DNA of 64,000 nt from Monosporascus cannonballus (GCA_004154925.1 QJNS01000072.1:193179-257178), one strand, 5' to 3'. Positions 35,348-47,817 are shown, numbered from the stretch's first letter. The notes: a model not told the origin generated them from the letters alone. Numbers and translations: made by a program.

Positions 35348-35357
35348 TACCTAGGTA
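35348..35357. repeat. TACCTAGGTA palindrome, copy 4
   Basis: Exact copy of the 10-mer, preceded by GCC as in copy 3. Confidence 0.8.
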
Positions 35358-38300
35358 ACTCCAGGATATTACTCCCTACATGAGTTGGTGAGTAACCGCT
35401 ATCGCCTAGGATCGTTCGTTCGCCAAGAAGCCTCGTCGAATATGAAATCTACCGTCATCATTCGAGTCAACGCCGTCGAATCGTATCCGGCAACAAGGTT
35501 TCTCTCACATCGTCAAGTCGCGTGTCGGACGCCCATTCATCTCACCTCAGCAGGGCGATGTTGGGACCAGACTGTCGGAGTTTCGCCAACCTCCATTGAA
35601 TCCCCTCGAGTCCATTCCAGGTGTCTCGAAAAACCTGTTCTTTAAACCGTGAGCATTGTGTGTCAAAGGTTCGATCGACTCGGCAAGCTTACCGCCTTGC
35701 TTTATCGTCCTCGAATATCGCGTTAAAACTGTATGCCTAGCTTCAACTACACAGGAGTCAAATTATGCTGCTATATACACCATAGCTCTATCGGGAAAGG
35801 GTAGCTGACTTCGAAGCCGACCGCCGTGGCTGCATGAGTGGCGAGCGCCGTTCCGCTGGAACGAGTAGGCACACCCGAAACAGGGTGCACCGTTACCTCG
35901 CAAGCCTAAACGCTTACGTGCGGTTCTCAGCCATGGCAAATTTAGAATCCCGGCAGTAGGATATCACCCAGAGCCTCCTGGAGCCGAACGTAGCATTGCC
36001 AACAGCAGTTGCACTAGGTAATCTACGGGAGGACAGCTGCATGCTTCTTGTCTCAAACGCCGGTGCCAGTAAAGGATGTCTCGTTTGGCATAGTAATCTT
36101 AAAGAGAAACTTCCCTGAACACTAATAGTTAATCGATTGGCAATATCCTCTTGTACGTGATATCGCCGACAGTATCTAAGAGACGCCGAACACAACAGCT
36201 GCCACGGTACCAATAAACAACGGCACCTGCAGGTATGTGTCGGTTCGTCTGGTTAAGGATAGTTGTTTGTCCGTATTATAACTCAATAGCACCACTGCTA
36301 CGGCCCAGAGATATTGTAGCTGTCCGGGGTAGATGACATGGCCTTCATAATTCATAATGTCGATGTTTGCGTTCCCCCTCCCTTTACCGCCTCAGTCGAC
36401 ATTCGATGCTGTGCTGACATGCTTTATAGGAAGCGAAGAAAGCCCTATCCTTGTCTCATGTAACCCTATTCTCGGTTGGCCAAATGGCCATTCGGGAACC
36501 TGGAGCTCGGCATGGAAAAGTCTACACGATTGGTCCAGAAAAGGGGAACTACGCCTGGGCCCCCTTGCCGCCTTATACCCTCCCGTCTCACCCCGTGATC
36601 GAGTCAATGAGGAGTTACACATGACTGGCATGGAAAAAAGGACTTCATAGCAAAGAAAGGAGAACTCTTGTATGGAAGCAAGCCAGCCGGCTTGTAATCC
36701 AACCCGGAGCCGTTTCCTAAGGAGTACTTCGAAGAATGACATTCTGCTTAAGAAGATGGATGCTACTCGGGTATATGGGCAGCAACCGACCCAATACATA
36801 GCTTAAAACACGGCGATTGATGCGTTACTCGCTAATGGTTTAACATCAATCCATCTAATATTATATGCGCAGCTCTCCTGACATGAGAGTACTCGTAGAG
36901 AGGTAGCGAGTGCGTTCGGCCTGTAAACGGGTCTTGTTTTAGCGGATCCCGCGTCTGGAAAAAAAGCACAATCCCGTGGGACCAGACCATGAGGGGATGC
37001 ACGGTAGGATATCGCAACCTCTATTTGACACTTTCGTGCTGCGTAAGTGGCGCCCAATAGATCCAAGCATACGTGCTTGCCGCTGTAGTAGGACGTCAAG
37101 CGGAAATTAGCCAATGTTAGACTATAGATCGAATAGTCAAGTTCTCGAGGTTTTAGTGACTTACCCCGTAGCAAGTGGTGCTAATATCGCCTGTATTCAC
37201 TATTGACCTTAACACAGTGCCGTGAAGCTTTCTTGCCTGACTCTGATAATTGCATATTCTTCTTTCTGGATCGGCATTCCTTGGAAACAAACCTAGAGTC
37301 CTTGGTTCAAATGCGGCTTGCATTAGCTTTAATCCTTGTCCATCGCGATCGGCCGGGCCTAGCGCCCCCTGCCCCCGGTTACCCATAGAACGCTTGCATT
37401 CGAATCTAACAGCTTCCCGCCTTCCAGGCCGACCGGACCACGCGAGGTCATGGCAGCGGCTTCGAAATTCTTAACAAGGTCACAAACGACCCAGAAGTGG
37501 CTTCGGAGAGAGGCTTGTCCTCCATACGACCTGGATACCAGCGAGCGAACCTGGACACAGTACGGCCAGGGCCTGATTCCATTGCGCCGCCTTAACCTTG
37601 ATTGATTCGCGGTCGTTCTCTGCTCCTCCAGCAAGCGACAGGGATCTGGTTACTTTGTGCAAGGCTGGTGCCAAGCTGCAGACAGGAGGTATCCCAGGTT
37701 GCCAGGATCCTGTAGCCTTCGTGCCTTTCAGAGACAACAAGCCACGGCGCGAAAAGGAGAGCAATAGGAGAACCCGCCTCAGGATGAAACCGTCCATCAC
37801 ACTGCCTAACTGCTTGCTCAACTACTCAAATGAGGGAGGGGGAAGATTCGTCCTACTTCTACTTGCCTACTATGGCGGTCTTTCTACAGTGGGGTCCTCT
37901 AGTGTTGACCGGCAATGGTAGAGTGTGGTCCTCGTGCATTCCAGAACAATTGGGGTACTTGCTTGTACCATGGTCAGTCAACCTAACGTTAGGCTCTTTC
38001 TTATACAATGTTCGTAGAAGCATTGCCTACAGATACAGCAACTGCTATCTTCTTCGTGGACCATCTGCTCGCGAAAGATGCATTAGAGCTTGCTCACTGA
38101 AGTGACTGATAATGAAGAGCGCCGGCTCGCCCGGGGCCGTTGACGCTGCCTAGGCCCCACGCCCCTAAATACACCATCTTATGAAAGTCATTTATACCTA
38201 CCTACCTACTTATGGGGAAGTTGTAATACCGAGCTCGAGGTATGATTTGTTTTCCCACCACCGGTCGTGCAACACGAGCGACAGCGGTGAACGTACTTGA

Positions 38301-38727
38301 TTAGATATATTCATTTGAGACCTAGCCAAAGCAGTCTGCCGTCTACATGCCGTTGTGTAGCTTTTACAGCTTTGCTTTTTGTTGAACCTGGTCTTACTGC
38401 CCAGCTCAGCTGTCATGGGTGTGGTCATTAGTCTCGTCTAACACCGCCGCCAAAGAATCATTTCCCCATCGAATTTCCCCCTCCTACGGGCCCTCCCTTA
38501 ATTACGTACTAAGTTAGCACCACTACTACGCTCTCGCCTTACCCTTACCGCCATCAACAAACGCGCTTGGAGACGAGCATTTGGACTCATCAGTGCCACC
38601 ACCCATCTGCTCTCCGTCCTCCTCGATCTCGGGCGACGTTTATTCCTTCACGATTCTGTAGATCCTAAGTATATGGATATTGCCCCTTCTGAGGCCCTCT
38701 CTATCTGCATCAAACCAATCCACAAGA

Positions 38728-39866
38728 ATGGACTTTTCGCAAGCATACTACGGTGGGGCGCAGCCTTACCAGTTCATAGGCATTCCTCCCTTAACACCAT
38801 CTCATTCGAACCCGGCCGCGTCCGAAGACTACAACAACCAGTCTCCACCCGTTCGTATCCCTCACCTCTTTGTTCGTCTGCTATTACGATGGCCTCCGAA
38901 TAGGGAGTGTACTGATGCTTGTACCCGTTACAATAGGAGGTCTACGACGGTTATCAAAACAGCGACCAACTTCATAGCTTTGACCAGTATGCACAGTTCA
39001 ACCATCAAGCGCAGCAGCATGCATTTCAGGGACCTCTGGGGCCGCCTACTCCGCCTACACAGCCCGTGCAAGCCCGGAACCTCTCGCAAAACAGCGGATC
39101 AGCCAAAAATCACCAGCCTCATGTCGACATGATACCCATGACAAAGTCAGACCCGGATGGATCTCGACAGGCTGGTTCTAACTCCGACGATGAAGATCTG
39201 ACTCCTGCGCAGTCTCGTCGGAAAGCACAAAACAGGGCTGCGTAAGTAATGGTCTCCCTGATCGCCCGTGACGAAAAAAAATCCCGGTAGACTCTGTCTC
39301 ATGGCAGCGCTCTGGTTCTAGACTAATACTATGTGCAATCTAGTCAACGTGCATTTCGCGAACGTAAGGAACGACACGTGAAAGACCTTGAAGCTAAGCT
39401 AGCGAGCCTTGAGGCAGCACAGAGCCAAACTGCCAGCGAAAACGAGAAACTGAAGCGTGATCTCCAGAAGATAAGCACAGAGAACGAGATTTTGCGCGCC
39501 ACGACTAGCATCCAGGCCCAGAGAGGGTCTATGTCGCCGCTTGGTGGCGTCCCAACGACTACGGGCCCTATGGAGTACAATCCCACCGATTTCTATTCGG
39601 ACCTCCTCGCAAATCACACAAATAAGACGCCGAGCCATCGGATCGTTGAGTCGGAATCCGGCGAGCGCCTGCTAGCTGCTGGCGCCACGTGGGATCTTAT
39701 CATCAATCATGAGTTATTCCGGAAGGGCATGGTGGACGTGGCGGACGTGAGCGAGCGACTCAAGCCCCAGGCAAAATGCGACGGGCAAGGCCCCGTCTTT
39801 GAGGAACGTGCAGTCCTACAGGCCATCGAGCAAAGCGTTGCCAGTGGCAGTGACGAGCTATTATAA
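38728..39866 (+). CDS. AP-1-like (Yap/Fcr3-type) bZIP transcription factor
   Basis: Exons 38728-38850, 38937-39241 and 39344-39866 give 316 residues with phase kept. The protein begins MDFSQAYYGGAQPYQFIGIPPLTP, typical of this fungal group. The basic region RRKAQNRAAQRAFRERKERHV spans the second intron. It has the Yap-type NxxAQxxFR signature, which indicates binding to TTACTAA-like rather than CRE sites. A leucine zipper follows (LEAKLASLEAAQSQ...ENEKLKRDLQKISTENEIL). The C-terminus has the conserved block ATWDLIINHELFRKGMVDVADVSERLKPQAKCDGQGPVFEE. Only one cysteine is present there and no N- or C-terminal cysteine-rich domain, so redox control as in Yap1 is unlikely. It is closer to the Fcr3/Pap1-like paralogues. 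The first donor (GTTCGT) is a weak consensus, so the exon 1/2 join is the least certain part. Confidence 0.87.
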
Positions 39867-41438
39867 ACAGCCAACAGTCCTTGGAATGGCCAATACTAAG
39901 GGACGGACCGAACTAGCAACAAGGTTTAACAAGCAAGGTCTCAAGTAGCCAAGCAACTACTCCGCTGGTGCAGAAAAGGTATGAACAAATCATCGAACAA
40001 GGGACCTCGGGCTTTTTGTGTATGGGGACCGGATCCGCGAAATCGTGCTTGCTAGGTTTAGGCAGTGTTAAACATTGACAATGGGGCGATCCGGGCCGTT
40101 CCAAAAGGAGGGCACCCACTCTCGTTGTCAAATCCGGTCGACGAAGATAGACCATCTAGCCTGTCGAGGCAGCTCAATGCCGGGTTTATGGAGTTAAGGT
40201 GAGAAGGCTACGGGGCGTCAACAAATGGTTGCCTTGGGCTGAGATATACAGGCTTGGAGAGGAAAGTTCTGGTCTTTTGATGTTTCCAGGGAAGCCTTGC
40301 CTGAGGATCCTATCATGTTCGGTTCAGGCGTTCTGTCAATCTATCGTTATGGAGTTTTATGTGTACACCGACTTGAGGTTGCTTCGAAAGCTTTATCGGT
40401 AGCATCATAATCCTTCTCGAGCGTGTGCGGCCATAGGCATTCAAAACGGAGTGTGACCACCCTATGGGTTTTGTCTCGACCTTCCTTTCTACCACCCTTC
40501 AATTATACCAACTTATCATCTCCCCGCGAGGCTCATGGAGAATCTTCGATAGACGCATCATATCTGAACTGTACACTGTGGCTGAGGTGAGTATTGCCCT
40601 GAAAATGGTGATGGCTACTCCGGGGATCTGGAAAGGGCCCGGGAAGGGGGCAGGTATCTCCTGCGTCGTATTGGGCCCCTGAACGTGGTGGTCAGCTAGG
40701 TGCTTCACAAGCTAGCGGAGATTCATGGAATACCGGACACCTTGGTTTCGCAGCCTTGGATAAGTCGGGAGCGGGTAACGTTCACATGAAATAGCCATGG
40801 TATATAAAAGGCCAAAGCTACAATACACACAGCAGCCGATCTGGAATAGCCAGCCTCCAGTACCGGATTCCTTAGAGCATACAATCGAGGAGAAGGATTC
40901 GCTGGTGTCTGCCAAGGCGTGCTTGTAGACGGGATTTACTAAGGCAGGAAGGAGCGGGACAGATAGGAGACCGAAAGCCCCTGTGGATGCATTTAGGACG
41001 GAAGAGGAAGCCTGAGATTGTATCGTTCACAGACCGTCTATCTATTACGATACGAGTGCGGAGTAGGAACGGGGAATTATTGCCAGTACTTTGCACGGGT
41101 TTGCCGACTGGACGGAGGAGTCATTAGAAGCTATATCAATGTGATAGCCAGTTGGCGATGGATTAAAAGAGAATGTCCAGAACACTTTAGTCTCCGGAGA
41201 ATTTGGCTGATATTCGCTCGACGGTTGGTGTAGTTTAGACACTTCTGGACCTCACGGCCACAAGCCTTTGGATACCTTCGGATTTGAAAGCAATGATCTC
41301 CCTTGATGCTAACCTTGAAGGATGATATTAAGGTGGGCTTTCGGGAAGTTGAGAAAGAGGAGCTGCTAGTTTCTCTGACGGAGCGTGAGGCGGTTGAAAC
41401 CAGCGATCCTTCGAAAGGCTTGAAATTGCGGATAAGGC

Positions 41439-41611
41439 CCGGCAAGACGGTACACCACAATAGACTACAACATTGCCTCCCGCTTCGGAGTACCTAATGC
41501 GACTGTTTCAGCAACCATTCAAGGAGAGGCGACGTGGACGCTGAGAAGATGTTCCATGCCTCGGAAAGTCACTGGGCCTGCGAAACCCGGTATAAGGAAG
41601 ATCCTATCATG
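41439..41611 (+). pseudogene. Possible HTH (psq-type) transposase fragment
   Basis: A short open stretch of 57 codons, between a stop at 41433 and a TGA at 41609, encodes RRYTTIDYNIASRFGVPNATVS and a short tail. The segment IDYNIASRFGVPNATVSATI resembles the recognition-helix region of psq/pogo-type transposase N-termini. There is no start codon and no downstream DDE domain, so it is at most a fragment. It could equally be chance. Confidence 0.25.
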
Positions 41612-41635
41612 AGGGGGACCTTGAGCCAACTTTGC

Positions 41636-41671
41636 AAAAAAAAAACAAAAAAAAAAAAAAAAAAAAAAAAA
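41636..41671. repeat. Poly-A tract (A10-C-A25)
   Basis: A 36-nt A run with one C, shortly after the possible transposase fragment. It may be a retroposition tail or a simple repeat. Confidence 0.9.
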
Positions 41672-42531
41672 CCCTTGCATGAATGCCCTGGGCGAGGATT
41701 TGTTCTTCGTCGCCCATGCACCCGACAGCATAGAGCCAAATAGCAGGTAAGTGTGTGGTCTTCTGGCTTGGACCAATCAAAACATCCTGGACCGAGGCAT
41801 GAATATATGATGTGAAAGATACCTGTAGGTAGGTTATCGTTGAGCAGGCAATAGCGCAATTCTTAAACTCTGCCTACCAATATTCCCTTGCCACAATTGG
41901 CTGAGTAGAGAGGTCTCTATAGTCGGCGATGGAGACAAAAGGGGGTGATAGGGGTAGCAACAAGGCCTGGTCCGATTTGTAAAAGATACATTTAAACCCT
42001 GGGTTGCCTGGATTTCGAGGTGTAAAGAAGATTTACCACCTGCATCGCAGAATGCTGATGGATACGTATAACATGTAACGTTTAGGGAAAGCGAGGCCGT
42101 TGAATTGGAAGCCGTGAAGAGGATGAGACGATTGACATCAATGTAAAGTGGCTTGAGAGAGTTGGGTAGCTGTACTAGCCACAAGACCGGATAAGTTTTC
42201 AGCCACGCCAGTGACATGACATCACGGAGGTGCTTAGTGCGTTCAAATGCTTCAGCTGTCATCAAAGATCAGCAACCCTTCAGTGGAGACCTCAAAATTC
42301 CTAGCGTGTCTCTAGCCGCACGCGATTCAAAGCAGGGGGGCATTCTCGCTTTCCTTGAAGCAAGATTTGACCGGACACCAAAATATATACTATCAGAGAC
42401 TCGTATGTCTCCTTCATCCCTCAAGCAACGATAGCATTCTCGTCTGATCGCGTCTCCGGCCTGACTCTCAGCTCTCCAGCTAATTACATAGTTACAATTA
42501 TAGCGTCATCAGATCGAGGAGAGCCGGTAGT

Positions 42532-43907
42532 ATGGTATACGTGCGGCAGGAATACCTGCCCAATCTCAAACTTTACAAGTACTCCGGCGTCGACCACTCG
42601 TTGACGTCCAAGTACATACTGAAGCCGTTCTATAACAATGTTGTCATCAAGTGTTTCCCCATGTGGATGGCTCCGAACCTGATAACCCTGACGGGTTTTA
42701 TGTTTGTGGTCGCCAACTTTCTTACCCTGCTATGGTACAATCCGAATCTAGACCAGGACTGCCCGCCATGGGTCTATTACTCATGGGCCGCCGGCCTCTT
42801 CCTCTATCAGACCTTTGATGCAGTAGATGGCGCACAAGCGTATGTGTATCCTATACTAGCCCTCTTTGTGGCCTTCTGATATGATATCTGACATACGCTC
42901 CCAGACGCCGCACGCGCCAAAGCGGTCCACTAGGCGAGCTCTTCGATCACGGCGTCGATGCACTCAACACTTGTCTCGGCAGCCTTATCTTCGCTGGGTC
43001 ACAGAACATGGGCCAAAGCTGGTATACCGTAGCCACTCTCTTCGCCTGTATGTTTAATTGCATACTTGACAGTGTCCCTTGAGCCTTGACAGGTCGAGCT
43101 GACCATCTACTAGCTCTCTTGACGTTCTACACCCAGACTTGGGACGAGTATCACACTAAGACCTTGACGCTCGGCATAGTCAATGGACCAGTAGAAGGTG
43201 TTCTCATTCTTGTGTGCGTTTACGCCTTGACCGGTTATATGGGAGGTGCTTCTTTCTGGCAGCAATCCATGCTTGCAACCATCGGCGTGTCTAAGTCTCT
43301 GGGCATTCCTGACTACATGTACGACCTCTCCTTTACGGAATGGTACATGGTCCAGGGCATTATTATGCTCATCTTCAACACTGTCGAGAGCGCGCAAAAC
43401 GTTCTCAGGGCTAGACGAGCCCGTGGCGACCGTCGCCGTGGCGCTTTGCTCGGTCTCGTCCCCTTCTTCGGCACTTGGACACTCATCGTGGCCTATCTCT
43501 GGCTTCAACCGATCATTCGCACACAGCATCTTGTGCCGTTTGGCGTATTCGCCGGCATCGTGAATGCCTACAGCGTCGGCCAGATGATTACGGCGCACCT
43601 CGTCAGGCTCCCTTTCCCGTATTGGAACGTCCTGGTTTTGCCCCTTGCATGGGGTGTCATTGACTCCCTTGGACCCGTCCTGAAATCACACTTTGGCTGG
43701 GCCTCCGGTTGGCCCAGTGCGCTTGGCAATGGCGTTTATCAAGTCGCCTTCGTGTTCTCCATGCTAGGCATGGCCATCGGCGTTTATGGATCGTTCGTTG
43801 TCGATGTCATCGTCACCATCTGCGATTATCTTGATATCTGGTGCTTGACTATCAAGCACCCCTATGTGGCTGAGACGGAGGAAACCGGTGGGAAGAAGAT
43901 CAATTAG
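42532..43907 (+). CDS. CPT1: Choline/ethanolamine phosphotransferase (CDP-alcohol family)
   Basis: Exons 42532-42839, 42905-43047 and 43114-43907 give 414 residues. This integral ER enzyme transfers phosphocholine or phosphoethanolamine from the CDP form to diacylglycerol, the last step of the Kennedy pathway. The catalytic CDP-alcohol phosphotransferase motif DGx2ARx8Gx3Dx3D is complete and is assembled across intron 1: [23 protein letters not shown]. Other family segments: MVYVRQEYLPNLKLYKYSGVDHSLTSKY, FPMWMAPNLITLTGF, TFYTQTWDEYHTKTLTLGIVNGPVEG, VNAYSVGQMITAHLV and the end VDVIVTICDYLDIWCLTIKHP. There are about 8 membrane segments. For intron 2 I chose the acceptor at 43113 (CTGAC branch site 12 nt upstream) over 43092 because it restores a family-like LFASLLTFY; the other would add seven residues. 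Choline versus ethanolamine preference cannot be told from sequence. Confidence 0.94.
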
Positions 43908-44772
43908 ATTACGAAAGGAACCGGCATCTGTTCTGGCTAGACTGGAGAAGACTGTGCTAGGATGTTCCAAATGCTTGCGTATCCCATTGCAGTGTTCATC
44001 CAGCCGACCATTTCGATGCTGCCACGGACGAATGGGGAATCGGGCATCGAATCTCAAAATACAGATGGATGATAACGAAACGATCATGAAGTGATGAGTA
44101 GGAGTTTCGGTACGGGATTCATTTATATACCGTCCATATGTACGCAAGGGTTATGAACATACGTAGAGGGGGTCAGGATGGTATCAGCGCTGCCTCCACC
44201 CTATTGCCTATTGGTAATGCAATAATGAACTAAAATCGTCCCCCATTCCCTGCGCATTTGCTTGCATGTTCGTCAAGTGTGTTCCCTAGGTTATATTGCA
44301 TGATTCATTATGTCGGCAACCCCGGTTCGGTGAGCTCAACACAGCGGGCGGCCGCTTAGTTAAGACGTGCAGGAGGCAACGTACGGGTTCCAGGCGTCTA
44401 CGCGAAGTTCCACCGGTAAAAGACTCCTGCGGGATAGTGTTGCGCCGCGGTGGTGATGATGACACTCTAAAGGCGAGAGTTGAGAGAGATCATGCAGTTA
44501 TTGGTGCGCTCGGATAGTTTATCGAAAATAAGCTTACTAACGTTAAGATCACCGCTACTCTTCAATTCATGAAGAAAACGAAATTGAATCTAGCGGAGCT
44601 TTGGGGTATAAAGTGAGCTAAATCCAAACACGTCCAACAGTATTGCACGTGACCACCTTTTGAAACTAAATTCGGATGGATACACGTCGATCACGACTTC
44701 GAACTCTATCCCCCTGAGCCAACCAGGTCAGCTCAAGTCTAGCAGGTTTCGCCTCTATCACGGACTCGAAAA
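43908..44772. other. Intergenic, CPT1 to TYW3
   Basis: This is the 3' flank of CPT1 and the promoter of TYW3, both on the + strand. I see no gene, RNA or repeat in it. Confidence 0.55.
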
Positions 44773-45864
44773 ATGAAGGGCCTGCCAACGCTGTCGCCCA
44801 GTTTCACGAAAAAGAAAGACCGGATCCTGCAACAGCTGTCAATACCGGACTCGAAATATACCGATGCGTCACCCAAAGGCGCCATCGATGCAGGGATTCG
44901 GCACCTGATTGACGGAATCAACAGGCTGGATGGCTTCGTTACCACAAGTAGTTGTGCGGGCCGAATCAGTGTGTTCGTGGAGGGCAAGAAGGCTATGGAT
45001 CCGGAGCAGCAGGCCCAGCTGGATGGAGGATATGGCCAAGAGCGAGTAGCCCTCAAGCCGGCCCAGATAGCAGGAGTAGGCGGCAAGGGCGGAGGAGGCT
45101 CCTGGCTCTTCGTCTCCCACGATCCAGTTACGTTGGAAGAGGGGCCCAACCGTGTTGATTTAGACCTTCTCCTTGGACTCAGAAGTACTCAGGTTTCGGG
45201 GCAAGGCCAAATAGGAGAAGATGGCTCGTCGGAAAATCCAGCAGCGAGGCTGATTCATTTCAAGTTCGAACCAATGGTAAGTTAGGTCCCCTTTCAAAAG
45301 CTGGTTTGTCATGGAAGGCGTACCAACTTTTGGGGGCTTTCGCCAGGTTTGGCTCAACGGTTAAGGCTCATGCAGTGGTAGATTCTCCACGTCCTCACCG
45401 CGTCGCTGGAACATGCCCAGCTGTTACTTCGGTGCGGACTACAGGCTGGATTTAGGGAGAGCGGCGCGATAAATCTGACTGCCAACGCGGGAGAGCCTGT
45501 GACGCCGATAGTCGCCATTCGGTCCATGGGACTCGCGCTGGAGTCTCTCATAGGCATGCAAACCCAGGGCGTTCCGCAGCGCACGGTATCCGCGGAGTAT
45601 TTGGAGAGTCTCCTTCGCATAGCAAACGAGAGGTTCGTCGCGAACACAGAGAGGATCGAGAGGTTCCGGTTAGGGGTTTTGGAGGCGACACAGCCGCCGA
45701 AGAAGAAAGACGGCACCGAATGGGAAGACGCTCAAGCTCGGCGAGAAAGGAAGAGGGCCGAAGGCCTCAGAAGGAAAGCCGAACTCCAGAAAAAGGAGCT
45801 GGATACCGGCCAGGACGGCGCATATGCAGATTCGTATATGATGCTAAATGCAGACACGACGTGA
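44773..45864 (+). CDS. TYW3: tRNA wybutosine-synthesising protein 3 (Tyw3)
   Basis: Exons 44773-45276 and 45382-45864 (105-nt intron, phase 0) give 328 residues. Tyw3 is the S-adenosylmethionine-dependent N4-methylase in the pathway that makes wybutosine at position 37 of tRNA-Phe. Diagnostic segments are present: GAIDAGIRHLIDGINRLDGFVTTSSCAGRISVF with the characteristic SSCAGR, WLFVSHDP, IHFKFEPM-ILHVLTASLEHAQLLLRCGLQAGFRESGA across the splice junction, and TPIVAIRSMGLALESLIG. The C-terminus is a charged Arg/Lys/Glu helix-like extension longer than in yeast. The acceptor at 45381 is the only nearby one that avoids an in-frame stop. The gene converges on MIC19 with 181 bp between stops. Confidence 0.94.
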
Positions 45865-46045
45865 ACTTCCAAGCTCCCGCATCCAAGCGTATTCGTGACT
45901 TCTATACAGCTCTTTTCCCGAGCGTTCTATGCCGTAGTATTACAGGATATCAACATCAACCGCCTGCCAGGTTTAGTACTTTTCCCGTCCCCATCTCGAA
46001 TGCTGCACGCTCCTAGACATGGGCTTGCTTGCTTGTTCCTCAGAT

Positions 46046-46706
46046 TCATCGCACCACCTTCTCGACCCACTGCTTCTCCAGCCGCCGCACCTCCTCCTTG
46101 AACGTCTCGACCTCCTTCCAGCAGTCAAGCGGCCGGCGGTCGTGCTCCATCAGGCACCGGACGACCTCGCCGCGCGCCGCCTCGACGCTGTCGGGCAGCT
46201 GGCGCAGCTGCTTGCGCTTCTCGAGGCGCGCCCGCAGCGTCTCAACCTCCTTGGAGACCTCCTGGCGGCTCTTGCCGCCCTTGTCCTCGTTACCCGCGTA
46301 CTCCGAGGCCTTCTCCTGCGCCTCTTTCAGCGCCGCGTCCTCCCTCGCTAGCATCTTCCTCAGCTCCTCGGCCACGCGGGCCTGTACCGCGAGTTCGAGT
46401 GTCTGCGCGCGGGATGTGTCGGACTGTTTGTTCGTCGGTCAGGTTAGACAGACGCCTTACGATGGTCGCCGTTTATGGAACGGATGTCGGGTCTGCGGGG
46501 GCCACTCACCTCGCTGCTGGCTTGGAGGGATTCGACGACATCCTGGGAAACGCTTACGGGTCCAGGGCTATGTGGGAGGGAGAAATAGTTAGCCAATTGG
46601 GGCCATGGCTTTTTGGACTGCGGCAATATCAATTGTCGGGAAAGGGTCCTTACGCTTTCCAGGCATGTGGCGACTGGTCCGAAGACTTTGACGAGTTGGC
46701 ACCCAT
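46046..46706 (-). CDS. MIC19: MICOS subunit Mic19
   Basis: Exons 46706-46654, 46567-46510 and 46423-46046 give 162 residues; both introns are 86 nt and the phase is kept. Mic19 sits on the inner face of the mitochondrial inner membrane and joins the MICOS complex at cristae junctions. It begins MGANSSKSS, a good N-myristoylation signal as in animal Mic19. VSVSQDVVESLQASSESDTSRAQTLELAVQARVAEELRKM follows, then a charged coiled-coil stretch. It ends in half of a CHCH domain with a CX10C pair (CLMEHDRRPLDC) followed by WKEVETFKEEVRRLEKQWV. The RRPLDC and EVETFK block is typical of the family. The two short first exons were found by matching splice sites to the expected N-terminus and are well supported by the continuous family-like sequence. 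Confidence 0.92.
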
Positions 46707-47817
46707 CGCGTTGGTCCGTCGATGGTTGTCGGTGTCGTTTTGTGTCTGAATCTTGCAGGCCTGTTTCCCAGGGGAGGGTAAATAATTCCTGACGCTATTA
46801 GCCCTGCAGGCGATGGATGCTGCTGCAGGTGCTATCCTGAAGCCAAAAATCTCTACCGTGTTAATTGGACGAAGTCTGTATTATCGGTACTGTACGGGCC
46901 GCTTCGGATCTCTTCGGTCTGATCTCCCGACTTGCCTCATTATCTTGGCCCGCGCATCTTCAACGCTTGGAACTTCACCTTTACGTTAGCCACGGTTGGG
47001 GCTGGCTAACATGCGGTCCATGCCTAAACTTGATGGTATTTCACCTATAATTAAGCTCCTAAGTATCTGCCGAGCCTTTAACATTGTAATTGCGCTCCTC
47101 ATCGCAATACTGCCTAATGGTGGTACACATGCCCTATCCCACTTCTCAGGTGAGAATGTGATGTCCTCTCTTATAGTTATTGGCAGCAACTTCGGCTACC
47201 CTGTCTCGATTCATGCTCGGCGACTTGTGGCGCTGGTATACTCTACTCTACCATCCTCGTGTAACCGGGGTGTATATTATATAGGTGACAATCTTCTTGA
47301 TAGCACGTCGGGCTTCGGCATGAGCCGATACGCCATGTAAGTGTTGACCCCCAGTAGCTCAGTCCCGTTCGTTGTCGGGGATGGTCCCTATTATACTAAT
47401 ATCAATCGTGCGAAATCATAGCCGGTGGCATACAGAAATGGTATGGCTGTCGCACTCCACGGAAAGGCTGAATGGGAATGATGATGGCATGGCACTGGTA
47501 GATTAATGGTGGTGTTCTGAGACTTAAAGTCAACAAGTAATACACGGTGTCCAATCCATCCCCACTATAGTGTGATACCATCAACTTAGTCCTGCGCCCC
47601 TCTAACAACGACTATATTTGATATCAGTGATAATGCTAATGGTACCCGCTGTACCGGTATAGGTGCCAGCTTGCTATCGTGATATAACAAAATGCCCTCC
47701 GTGGGTACTATAGAAGGTGCAGTAGAGAAATATAGGAGGTATTCGAGATATTTCAACAACTGATGTTTATGGCTCGTGCCACTCTGTCAATCAGCAAGAC
47801 GTTAATAAACTTACTGA
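46707..47817. other. Intergenic region leading into the AT-rich block
   Basis: This is the MIC19 promoter and flanking sequence of normal composition. No gene is supportable. Confidence 0.5.

Larger units (their letters stand above)
33981..38727. other. Large intergenic region with TACCTAGGTA copies
   Basis: These 4.7 kb lie between two divergent genes. I find no supportable gene. Three exact copies of TACCTAGGTA fall in 34309-35357, and further CTACC/GGTAG runs lie near 34320 and 38199. The ORFs of 60-135 codons here lack domains or matched splice sites. Confidence 0.5.
39867..42531. other. Large intergenic region with possible transposase remnant and poly-A
   Basis: These 2.7 kb hold no complete gene that I can support. 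Near 41440-41610 a short frame resembles a helix-turn-helix of transposase type, and it is followed by a poly-A run (41636-41671). The 143-codon ORF on the - strand at 41834-42265 has no recognisable domain. Confidence 0.5.

Noticed and set aside
41834..42265. 143-codon - strand ORF upstream of CPT1
   Set aside because: No domain, no splice structure and no codon pattern to set it apart from chance.
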